11,165 bases of DNA from JBDTYT01 sp040005555 (lineage in GTDB: Bacteria; Actinomycetota; UBA4738; HRBIN12): assembly GCA_040005555.1 (NCBI GenBank), contig JBDTYT010000059.1, forward strand, positions 1-11,165, given 5' to 3'. The position numbers were made by a program, and so were the translations under genes. Below the pieces are notes generated by a model. It saw only the letters and a list, made by a program, of their open reading frames with translations, did no database searches and had not been told where the DNA came from. This document shows positions 5,788-11,165 of the stretch, piece after piece (the first letter of the stretch is position 1; each line of letters begins with the position of its first letter).

Positions 5788-6426
5788 ATGAACCTCGACG
5801 AGCTGGCCCACGACCTCCACGAGCGTTTCGACCTTCGGATGTACGCCCGCGAGCAAGCCCTTCCGGCCACGCGCCGAGCGATCCGATCCTGCGCGAACGC
5901 CATCCGCGCGATCCATCGCGCCGAGTGGGTCACCGCCCACCGCCTGATGGACGAGGCTCGAACCGCCCTGGACGAGGGTCTCGGCGCGGCAGCCGACCAA
6001 CCCGAGATCCGCTCCGGGGGCTACCTCCAGGACGCGCAGAAGGAGTACGCCGAAGCAAGGATCACCGAGGCGCTCGTCACCGGCGCCGAGATCCCCACGC
6101 CGGACATCGTCGGGGTCGAGGACGCGCCGTACCTGAACGGCATGGCTGAGGCCATCGGCGAGGGACGGCGCCACGTGCTCGACCTCTTGCGGTTCCGCGA
6201 CGTCGAGGGCGGCGAGGCCCTGCTCGATGCGATGGAGGACCTCTACGGCGTGCTCGTCACGATCGACTACCCGGACGCGATCACCGGCAACCTGCGGCGA
6301 TCCACCGACGTCGCCCGCAGCCTCATCGAGAAGACCCGCGGCGACCTGTCCGTCGCGCGGGTGTCGAAGGACCTGCATGACGCGCTCGAGCGTCACGCCG
6401 ATCAGGTCACGAGGAAGGAGCCATAG
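5788..6426 (+). CDS. Translin/TRAX-family protein (C3PO-like RNase subunit candidate)
   Basis: 212 aa, all helical in appearance, close to the length of archaeal translin-like proteins and human translin (about 228). Shared landmarks: GGYLQDAQKEYAEARI (77-92), a PTPDIVGVEDAPYLNGMAEAIGEGRR stretch (103-128), and LRRSTDVARSLIEKTRGDL (169-187), typical of the C-terminal helix of the family. In human TRAX the C3PO nuclease site uses two Glu in LQEYVEA and an Asp and Glu in ADLTGE; here the equivalents are E86, E89, E121 (Glu for Asp) and E125. A metal-dependent single-strand RNase activity is therefore plausible. No membrane segment or signal peptide. It lies 44 bp after the SepX-like gene and abuts the next gene, so it is probably in that operon; no separate promoter is seen. 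Family call from memory of motifs; some databases mislabel such proteins as haloacid dehalogenases. Confidence 0.7.
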   Translation: MNLDELAHDLHERFDLRMYAREQALPATRRAIRSCANAIRAIHRAEWVTAHRLMDEARTALDEGLGAAADQPEIRSGGYLQDAQKEYAEARITEALVTGAEIPTPDIVGVEDAPYLNGMAEAIGEGRRHVLDLLRFRDVEGGEALLDAMEDLYGVLVTIDYPDAITGNLRRSTDVARSLIEKTRGDLSVARVSKDLHDALERHADQVTRKEP

Positions 6427-6891
6427 ATGGCGCTTCGCAAGGAGACGATCAAGAAGCAGTTCACGGAGGCGCTCCCCGCGGTGCTCGAGCCGGGGGAGCA
6501 GATGCAGGCTGGCACGTTCTGCGTTTCCGGGCCGAACCCGCTGTTCGCCCAGGGGCTCCTCGGCATCATCGGCATGTTGATATTCGGGATGCGGTGGTAC
6601 TTCGTCGCGGTGACCGATCGCCGCGTCGTCTTCTTGAAGGCGTCGTACTGGACGGGGCGGCCGAGTGGATTCGCATGGGCGGATGCTCGCTTCTCGACTT
6701 CGGTCTCCGACGTCAACCTGTCGGCGAAGGTGTGGGGGCACTTCAAGTACTCGTCACCGACGAAGCCGAGCGCTGTGCGCCTCAACGTCCACCGATGGTG
6801 GCTCGACGAGGGCAAAGCCGTCGTCGCCGCCCTCACCTCGACGAGCGCTGCTTCGTCCCCGACCGATCCATCGGGAGCGCCCGCGTCGTAG
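6427..6891 (+). CDS. Hypothetical membrane-associated protein resembling bacterial PH domains
   Basis: 154 aa. The start codon follows the translin-like stop with no gap, and GGAAGGAG (6413-6420) lies 6 nt upstream inside that gene, so the two should be translated together. Residues 20-36 (LEPGEQMQAGTFCVSGP), then WYFVAVTDRRVVFLKAS (57-73) match the pattern of bacterial PH (bPH) and related 'GE...vavTdrRv' proteins, in which a short loop precedes the TDRR turn. A hydrophobic stretch at 39-54 (LFAQGLLGIIGMLIFG) may insert in or lie on the membrane. The rest (about 90-135) looks like beta strands with W/H/K residues, and the end is a Ser/Thr/Ala-rich tail. Function unknown. I cannot name a specific family with certainty; the TDRR turn is the best clue. 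Confidence 0.75.
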   Translation: MALRKETIKKQFTEALPAVLEPGEQMQAGTFCVSGPNPLFAQGLLGIIGMLIFGMRWYFVAVTDRRVVFLKASYWTGRPSGFAWADARFSTSVSDVNLSAKVWGHFKYSSPTKPSAVRLNVHRWWLDEGKAVVAALTSTSAASSPTDPSGAPAS

Positions 6892-6899
6892 GCCTTTGT

Positions 6900-6905
6900 T
6901 ACGCT
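6900..6905 (+). promoter_or_regulatory. Possible -10 box of the tRNA-Ala gene
   Basis: TACGCT lies 13 nt before the mature 5' end, between the stop of the upstream ORF and the tRNA. The gap of 27 bp is short, so read-through from the operon is also possible. No clear -35. Confidence 0.35.
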
Positions 6906-6918
6906 AGCGCGGCTTGTT

Positions 6919-6992
6919 GGGGGTGTAGCTCAGCCCGGTAGAGCACTGCCTTCGCACGGCAGGGGTCAGGGGTTCAAATCCCCTCACCTCCA
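6919..6992 (+). tRNA. tRNA-Ala (anticodon CGC)
   Basis: 74 nt, no encoded CCA. Acceptor GGGGGTG (6919-6925) pairs with CACCTCC (6985-6991), and pair 3-70 is G-U, the classic alanine identity element; discriminator A (6992). D stem GCTC/GAGC (6928-6931, 6941-6944). Anticodon stem CTGCC/GGCAG (6946-6950, 6958-6962) with loop TTCGCAC, anticodon CGC at 6953-6955, reading GCG, which is common in this high-GC genome. T arm AGGGG-TTCAAAT-CCCCT (6968-6984). All stems are fully paired apart from the diagnostic wobble. No mobile element is visible next to it. Confidence 0.98.
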
Positions 6993-7097
6993 CAATCACG
7001 ATTCAGGGTCCTCAGCCCACCGCGCATACGGCCGCCTCTGCCGAGGGTTTTGTCAGTCCTTGTCGTTCGAGAACCGTGGCGGCCAAATGACGGCGCC

Positions 7098-7103
7098 TAT
7101 CCT
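7098..7103 (+). promoter_or_regulatory. -10 box of the PAP2-like gene, leaderless
   Basis: TATCCT with 7 nt (taggcgg) to GTG at 7111. This decides the start: other in-frame candidates (GTG/ATG-type codons at 7060 and 7087) lie upstream of the expected transcript start. Confidence 0.5.
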
Positions 7104-7110
7104 TAGGCGG

Positions 7111-7893
7111 GTGTCCAGCCAGCGCCCGCCTCCCGATCGGCAACGTCGACCCACGAATGCACAGTGGTCGATCACCGTCGCCGCGTTGTGCCTCGCGACG
7201 TTCATCGCGCTCCGGCTCATGCTCGTTCTTGCGAACGGTCCGTCGGCGTTCGACGTCTGGCTCGAGGACCACGTCCGGCAGGAGCACGCATCGCGCGCGC
7301 TCAAGATCCTCGAGCACCTCGTTTCATTGCCCGGCTCCCGCAACGGCGCCATGGCGGTGACGGTGAGCGTCGGCGCGTGGGTCTGGTTCCGCCATCGAGA
7401 CGTTCGCCCGGGCATCCTGTTGGTCGCGGCGTTCACGGGGACTGCCGCGACGGTCGCTCTCCTGAAGACGCTCCTCGTTCTTGTCTGGCACATCGAGGCA
7501 CCCGGCGGTGACGCCGCCCGTGCGTTCGTGTCGTCGCATACGGCCAATGCAGTTTCCGTCTTCGCGATGCTCGCGGTCGTCGTCGCCCTTTCGGGACGGG
7601 AGGATCTGCTTCGCCTAGCGGTCGCGGCGGCCGTCGTGATGGCTGCCGCCGTCGCGCTCGCGGAGATGGCGGCGGGCCGTCACTATCTCGTGGACCTCGT
7701 TTCGGGCGCCGCCGTCGGCGGCGTGTGGGTCTTCGCCCTCGTTCCCCTCGGGCAGCTCCTGTGGGCGCGTCCCGATCTCGGCGGTCTCCCGAAACGCCTC
7801 TACCAAGATGACCCCGCGAGGGGATACGCGCTTGAAGGAACCGCGTCTGAACGTGACCTATCCGCCAGACAATTCGGCCCACCGGAAACATGA
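7111..7893 (+). CDS. PAP2-like membrane protein with degenerate active site
   Basis: 260 aa from GTG. After a basic, Pro-rich N-terminus, hydrophobic segments lie at about 20-42, 79-93, 101-127, 145-160, 168-186 and 198-218, the six-helix plan of PAP2 phosphatases (lipid phosphate or undecaprenyl diphosphate hydrolysis at the membrane). C2 appears as SSHTAN (141-146, for PSGHT) and C3 ends in GRHYLVDLVSG with H191 and D195 as in HxxxD. The Arg normally six residues before that His is Glu (E185), and the C1 KxxxxxxRP motif has only K119, with Trp-His where Arg-Pro should be. Two phosphate-binding arginines are therefore missing, so it may be inactive or act on another substrate. The last 12 codons overlap the end of the glycosylase gene on the other strand. 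Start chosen from the leaderless promoter. Confidence 0.75.
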   Translation: MSSQRPPPDRQRRPTNAQWSITVAALCLATFIALRLMLVLANGPSAFDVWLEDHVRQEHASRALKILEHLVSLPGSRNGAMAVTVSVGAWVWFRHRDVRPGILLVAAFTGTAATVALLKTLLVLVWHIEAPGGDAARAFVSSHTANAVSVFAMLAVVVALSGREDLLRLAVAAAVVMAAAVALAEMAAGRHYLVDLVSGAAVGGVWVFALVPLGQLLWARPDLGGLPKRLYQDDPARGYALEGTASERDLSARQFGPPET

Positions 7894-8430
7894 TGCGATG
7901 TGGTCGTTCACCATGCCGGTCGCCTGCATGAAGGCATAGCACACCGTCGGACCGACGAAGCGGAAGCCGCGTCGTTTCAGATCCTTGCTCATGGCGTTCG
8001 ACTGTGGCGTCTCCGAGAGCAGCTGGGAGAGCGAACGGTACCGGTGCTCGATGGGTTCGCCGCCGACGAACGACCACAGGTACCCGGCGAGCGAATCGAG
8101 CTCGCGCTGCACCTCGAGGACCCGGGCGGCGTTGTTCACGGTCGATGCGATCTTCAAACGGTTCCGCACGATGGACGGATCCGCGAGCAGACGTTCCACC
8201 TTCGTTGCATCGAATCGGGCGACCTTCGCCGGAACGAAGCCGGCAAACGCCCGGCGGTAGCCCTCCCGTTTGCGAAGGATCGTCTGCCAGGAGAGCCCGG
8301 CCTGGGCGCCTTCGAGCGTGAGCATCTCGAACAGGTGCACGTCGTCGTGGGAGGGCACGCCCCATTCCTCGTCGTGATAGGCGAGCATGAGCTCGTCGCC
8401 ACCATCGGCCCACGCGCAGCGTTTCGGCAC
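7858..8430 (-). CDS. tag: 3-methyladenine DNA glycosylase I
   Basis: 190 aa from GTG, near the E. coli Tag length of 187. It removes 3-methyladenine from alkylated DNA as the first step of base-excision repair. The Zn site is complete: C5 and H19 (in YHDEEWG) near the N-terminus and the His and Cys of NDHIASCFRW near the C-terminus. The substrate-recognition Glu sits in LEGAQAGLSWQTIL (E40; E. coli E38) and the Tyr in YHD (Y18) is conserved. Start chosen because TACAGT lies 7 nt before this GTG and the family begins right there (MxRCxW); a longer in-frame extension to about 9063 is opposite the hydrolase gene and is artefactual. Convergent with the PAP2-like gene (36 bp overlap), divergent from the hydrolase gene. 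Confidence 0.95.
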   Translation of the reverse strand: MPKRCAWADGGDELMLAYHDEEWGVPSHDDVHLFEMLTLEGAQAGLSWQTILRKREGYRRAFAGFVPAKVARFDATKVERLLADPSIVRNRLKIASTVNNAARVLEVQRELDSLAGYLWSFVGGEPIEHRYRSLSQLLSETPQSNAMSKDLKRRGFRFVGPTVCYAFMQATGMVNDHIASCFRWAELSGG

Positions 8431-8437
8431 GGTCCGA

Positions 8438-8443
8438 ACTGTA
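8438..8443 (-). promoter_or_regulatory. -10 box of tag, leaderless
   Basis: TACAGT on the minus strand, 7 nt (tcggacc) before GTG at 8430. No Shine-Dalgarno lies upstream of that GTG. Confidence 0.55.
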
Positions 8444-8503
8444 GCCTGAGCGCCGATGCGCGATCCTCCGTCATCGCGTTCGCCGACCGGGTGAGCGCGC
8501 CGG

Positions 8504-8509
8504 TACCCT
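8504..8509 (+). promoter_or_regulatory. -10 box of the MBL hydrolase gene, near-leaderless
   Basis: TACCCT with 8 nt (gaggggcc) to ATG at 8518, so the leader is 0-2 nt. The GAGGGG between them is too close to the ATG to serve as a normal RBS. Confidence 0.5.
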
Positions 8510-8517
8510 GAGGGGCC

Positions 8518-9294
8518 ATGGGGCTGCCGGACCTTCCCGTTGCCGAACAGTGGTTCCAGGTCGAGGAGGTCGGAGACGGCGTGGCGCTCATCACCGAGCC
8601 GCACGCCGATCCGTACATCCGCTCGAACATCTGGTACGTCCGCGGTCGCAAGCGCGACCTGCTCGTCGATACGGGGAACGGGATCGGTCGGCTCCGTCCC
8701 GTCGCGGAGGAGCTCGCCGAGTTCCGACCCATCGTCGCCATCGTCACGCACGCGCACTTCGATCACATGGGTGGCCTGCACGAGTTCGAGGCGCGATTCG
8801 CACACGAGGCGGACGAAGCCGAGATCGCGTGGGTCGCCGATCCGCTGTGTCTGCACGGGTCGGACCTGTCGGAGTCGTTCCTGGCGGACATGGCCTTCTA
8901 CGGCTCCGAGGTTCCCGACGTGATGCTCGACGCGCTTCCCGAGGAGGGCTTCGACGTCGCGGCGTTCCGCACGTCCCCGGCCGTCGTGAGCCGCACGCTC
9001 GCGGACGGCGACGGGATCGACCTGGGCGATCGCGTGTTCGAGGTCCTCCACCTGCCTGGGCACACGCCGGGGAGCATCGGCCTATGGGACCAGGCGGGGG
9101 GGATCCTGATGACGGGAGACACTGCCTACGTCGACGACCTCTTGTCCGCGGAGGACGAAGGGGCCTTCCTCAACAGCCTCGAGCGATTGCGCCGCCTCGA
9201 GGTCTGGCAGGTGTTCCCGGGTCACAACCGCCGGTTCGGCCGCGAGGAGCTCCGTGCCCTGGTGGATGAACGGCTCTCCGCGGCCGGGGCGTAG
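8518..9294 (+). CDS. Metallo-beta-lactamase fold hydrolase
   Basis: 258 aa, single domain. Dinuclear metal motifs in order: THAHFDHMGG (77-86, H78, H80, D82, H83), LPGHTPGS (179-186, H182), GDT (200-202, D201) and PGHN (234-237, H236). This is a complete MBL fold site and argues for an active hydrolase. The LLVDTGNG turn (48-55) is also typical. Substrate class (glyoxalase II-like thioester, quorum-sensing lactone, other) cannot be told from sequence; no second domain or signal peptide. Neighbours give no metabolic clue: tag is divergent (87 bp between starts) and the deacetylase gene is convergent with 15 bp between stops. Confidence 0.92.
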   Translation: MGLPDLPVAEQWFQVEEVGDGVALITEPHADPYIRSNIWYVRGRKRDLLVDTGNGIGRLRPVAEELAEFRPIVAIVTHAHFDHMGGLHEFEARFAHEADEAEIAWVADPLCLHGSDLSESFLADMAFYGSEVPDVMLDALPEEGFDVAAFRTSPAVVSRTLADGDGIDLGDRVFEVLHLPGHTPGSIGLWDQAGGILMTGDTAYVDDLLSAEDEGAFLNSLERLRRLEVWQVFPGHNRRFGREELRALVDERLSAAGA

Positions 9295-9309
9295 CGCAGG
9301 TGCGCGCGT

Positions 9310-10260
9310 CTAGCCGCAGGTGTGATGCCGCAGCTGCTCGGCGGTCGGTGGGTCCATGGCGAGCAGTTGCGGGATGGTCACCGCGCGGTATCCCTTGCGC
9401 TGGATGAGCCGGATGATCCGCGGGAGCGCGTTCTGGGTCGTGCCCCTGTTCTCGTGCAACAGCACGATGTCGCCCGGTGAGAGCCGATCGCGCACGGTGC
9501 GGTAGATCTGGTCATCGCTCGCACCCATCGAGTCGCCGCTATCGATCGTCCACATGATCTGCAGCATCCCCGCCGAGCGGACGTACGCGTCGACCGTGGC
9601 GTCGCGCTGCCCGAGCGGCGGGCGGAACAGGAACACACGCTGACCGGTGATCTGCTGGAGGACCCGGTGCGTGCGCGTGATCTCGGCGTCGAGCTCGGCC
9701 CGCGACAGTCCGACCATCGAGATGTGATCCCACGTGTGATCGCCGATCGCGCCGAAGCGAGCGGCCGCTTTCGGGATGCCGTCGAACATCGGCTCGCCGA
9801 GGAGCTTGCCCACCTCGAAGAACGTGGCCGTCATGCCCGCCGCCTTCAGCTCTTCGATCGTGTGCAAGGTGTCCGGGCCCGGTCCGTCGTCGAACGTGAG
9901 CGCCACGAGCGGTTTCGTGCTGGCGCCGCAGTAGATGGGTTGTCCGGCATCGACCAATCGCTGCAGGGAAGCGGCGGTCCCCCCGCCGCTGTTCCCGACC
10001 GGGGCCTCGGCACCCCCCGAGACGGCGCCTGCCGTTCCACCGTCTGATGCGGGATCCTCGCCGGAGGAGCCGTGGCTTCCGGGGATCGCTGTTCGTCCCT
10101 CGGCACGACCGGCCTGGGCCGAGCCCGGGCGGAACGACGTGATGGCGAGCGCGGCGATCGCGAACGCCATCAGGGCGCAGAACGCCCCGAAGCCCCTCCG
10201 GCGACGACGCACGATCACGTCGTCTCCGGGGAGACGCAGGAGGAAGTCGTTTTCGGCCAT
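9310..10260 (-). CDS. Membrane-anchored polysaccharide deacetylase (NodB domain)
   Basis: 316 aa. A cytosolic, basic N-terminus (VIVRRRRRGFG) precedes one membrane helix (about 24-42), then a low-complexity Gly/Ser/Ala linker (about 46-98) and the NodB domain (about 115-305). Motifs: TFDDGPGP (122-129, catalytic Asp D124 and metal Asp D125), DHTWDH (174-179, metal His H175 and H179), RPPLG (213-217), WTIDSGD (237-243) and IVLLHE (265-270, His of motif 5). All catalytic positions are filled, so it should deacetylate an extracellular amino sugar polymer, probably peptidoglycan or another wall glycan. An open frame extends 9 codons upstream to a GTG at 10287, but that overlaps the likely -10 box; ATG 10260 is therefore chosen. 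No strong RBS is seen. C111 and C315 flank the domain and could form a disulphide. Confidence 0.93.
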   Translation of the reverse strand: MAENDFLLRLPGDDVIVRRRRRGFGAFCALMAFAIAALAITSFRPGSAQAGRAEGRTAIPGSHGSSGEDPASDGGTAGAVSGGAEAPVGNSGGGTAASLQRLVDAGQPIYCGASTKPLVALTFDDGPGPDTLHTIEELKAAGMTATFFEVGKLLGEPMFDGIPKAAARFGAIGDHTWDHISMVGLSRAELDAEITRTHRVLQQITGQRVFLFRPPLGQRDATVDAYVRSAGMLQIMWTIDSGDSMGASDDQIYRTVRDRLSPGDIVLLHENRGTTQNALPRIIRLIQRKGYRAVTIPQLLAMDPPTAEQLRHHTCG

Positions 10261-10278
10261 GGGGTGAAACGGAGCGTG

Positions 10279-10284
10279 AGTGTA
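10279..10284 (-). promoter_or_regulatory. Possible -10 box of the deacetylase gene
   Basis: TACACT on the minus strand, 18 nt before ATG 10260, giving a leader of about 12 nt. It overlaps an 8-bp palindrome GTGTACAC (10280-10287). Confidence 0.4.
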
Positions 10285-10341
10285 CACCCGAGAAGGAGCG
10301 TCGCGGACCAGGCTCTCGCACTACAGAACGTTCGCTACGAA

Positions 10342-10368
10342 GGGCGCCCGTTCGCGCCCGGCTAGACT
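10342..10368 (+). promoter_or_regulatory. Aminotransferase -10 box with inverted repeat in the spacer
   Basis: TAGACT (10363-10368) is the probable -10 box. Just upstream GGGCGC (10342-10347), 6 nt, GCGCCC (10354-10359) is a perfect inverted repeat lying where the -35/-10 spacer should be, the position of a repressor or MerR-type operator. The leader of about 21 nt carries AGGAGG (10384-10389) 6 nt before the ATG. Confidence 0.4.
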
Positions 10369-10395
10369 TCGAGCCTTGCATCCAGGAGGCCGACC

Positions 10396-11165
10396 ATGAC
10401 CGAGCTCACCGCTGACGAGATCGTCGACCTGTGCCTGCGGCACACGTTGTACGACTGGCAACAACAGGGTTCCACGCGGCCGATCGCGGTCGCATCGGCT
10501 CGCGGCTCGGAATTCTTCACGGTCGAGGGCAAGCGCTATCTGGACTTCAACAGCCAGCTCATGGGAGTGAACATCGGGCACGCCAACCCGCGTGTGGCCG
10601 AAGCCATCGCCGAGCAGGCGCGCACGCTCCCCTACATCAGTCCGTTCATGGCGACCGAGGTGCGGGCACGGCTCGGGCACAAGCTGGCCGAGCTCCTGCC
10701 CGGCGACATCGACAAGGTCTTCTTCACGCTGGGCGGAGCGGAGGCTAACGAGAACGCGATCCGCATCGCGAAGGCGGTGACGGGCCGGAACAAGATCCTC
10801 GCGCGGTACCGCTCGTATCACGGCGCGACGTACGCGACGATCTCGCTCACCGGGGACCCGCGGCGATGGGGCAACGAGCCCGGGATGCCCGGGGTGGTGC
10901 ATGTGCTCGATCCGTACCACGGCACCGAGCGGGGGACCGACGATGCTGCCACGGCGCTCGCGTACCTCGAGGAGACCGTCATGCTCGAGGGCCCCGGCAC
11001 GATCGCTGCGTTCATCCTCGAGCCGGTCACCGGCACGAACGGCATCCTCATCCCGCCCGATGGCTACCTCGAGGGCGTCCGCGAGCTCTGCGACCGTCAC
11101 GGCATCCTGATGATCGCCGATGAGGTGATGAGCGGCTTCGGACGCACCGGCGAGTGGTTCGCCGT
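10396..11165 (+). CDS. Class III PLP-dependent aminotransferase, 5' part
   Basis: The first 256 codons; the window ends before the Schiff-base lysine. Fold type I, class III (omega-) aminotransferase. Visible: FNSQLMGVNIGHANP (51-65), GGAEANENAIRIAK (113-126), YRSYHGAT (138-145, aromatic/His stacking on PLP), ILEPVTGTNG (207-216) and IADEVMSGFGRTG (240-252) with D242 for the PLP nitrogen. Codons match the rest of the window. Members of this branch include taurine-pyruvate, beta-alanine-pyruvate and other omega-amino acid:pyruvate aminotransferases; GGAEANENAI with YRSYHG is most like those, but the substrate is not determinable from this part. Start supported by AGGAGG at 6 nt spacing. Divergent from the deacetylase gene, with 135 bp between starts. 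Confidence 0.9.
   Translation, partial: MTELTADEIVDLCLRHTLYDWQQQGSTRPIAVASARGSEFFTVEGKRYLDFNSQLMGVNIGHANPRVAEAIAEQARTLPYISPFMATEVRARLGHKLAELLPGDIDKVFFTLGGAEANENAIRIAKAVTGRNKILARYRSYHGATYATISLTGDPRRWGNEPGMPGVVHVLDPYHGTERGTDDAATALAYLEETVMLEGPGTIAAFILEPVTGTNGILIPPDGYLEGVRELCDRHGILMIADEVMSGFGRTGEWFA

Noticed and set aside
5740..6741. Minus-strand frame of about 333 codons opposite the translin-like gene
   Set aside because: It has no recognisable family, while the plus frame shows family motifs, tight spacing and a good RBS for the next gene.
6919..6992. tRNA-Ala as an integration site for a mobile element
   Set aside because: No integrase gene, no repeated copy of the tRNA 3' end and no change in composition nearby.
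7034..7055. CCTC-TGCC-GAGG followed by GTTTTG as an intrinsic terminator after the tRNA
   Set aside because: Only a 4-bp stem and a four-T run; too weak.
8430..9063. N-terminal extension of the tag frame
   Set aside because: It lies opposite the MBL gene, carries no glycosylase homology, and the family N-terminus and a leaderless promoter are found at 8430.

Overview
The window looks like chromosomal DNA from a high-GC actinomycete-type bacterium, probably an uncultured or deep-branching member of Actinomycetota. The reasons are the strong G/C bias at third codon positions, the gene order fmdB / galU-moeA-moaC followed by a small three-helix membrane protein of the SepX/GlpR type, and frequent leaderless promoters of the form TANNNT, 6-8 nt, ATG or GTG. 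I see no insertion sequence, prophage, CRISPR array or rRNA. No gene-free stretch exceeds about 135 bp, and no convincing intrinsic terminator was found.

Left block (1-2291, minus strand, read right to left): an FmdB-type zinc-ribbon protein from a leaderless promoter; an S-methyl-5'-thioadenosine phosphorylase coupled to it by a GTGA overlap; a 59-codon unrecognised ORF; a CpaB/SAF-domain envelope protein; and the first 37 codons of undecaprenyl-diphosphatase (uppP), which leaves the window at base 1.

Centre (2402-6891, plus strand): galU (UDP-glucose synthesis), moeA and moaC (molybdenum cofactor enzymes, although the MoeA may be the gephyrin-like divisome protein Glp), then, from its own promoter, a SepX/GlpR-like membrane protein, a translin/TRAX-like protein with most of the C3PO acidic nuclease cluster, and a small membrane-associated protein resembling bacterial PH domains. 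A tRNA-Ala(CGC) gene follows at 6919-6992.

Right block (7111-11165): a PAP2-like membrane protein with a degenerate active site (+) that overlaps tail-to-tail with 3-methyladenine DNA glycosylase I (-). Divergent from the glycosylase is a metallo-beta-lactamase-fold hydrolase (+). Next come a membrane-anchored NodB-type polysaccharide deacetylase (-) and, divergent from it, a class III PLP aminotransferase (+) cut off by the right end.

Taken together, much of the block concerns the cell envelope and division: lipid-carrier recycling (uppP), UDP-glucose supply (galU), a possible divisome pair (MoeA/Glp plus SepX/GlpR) and a wall-polysaccharide deacetylase. Housekeeping genes (methionine salvage, molybdenum cofactor synthesis, DNA repair, tRNA) are interspersed. 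The least expected items are the bacterial TRAX-like gene inside the operon of a division-type membrane protein, and the possible Glp/GlpR pairing.
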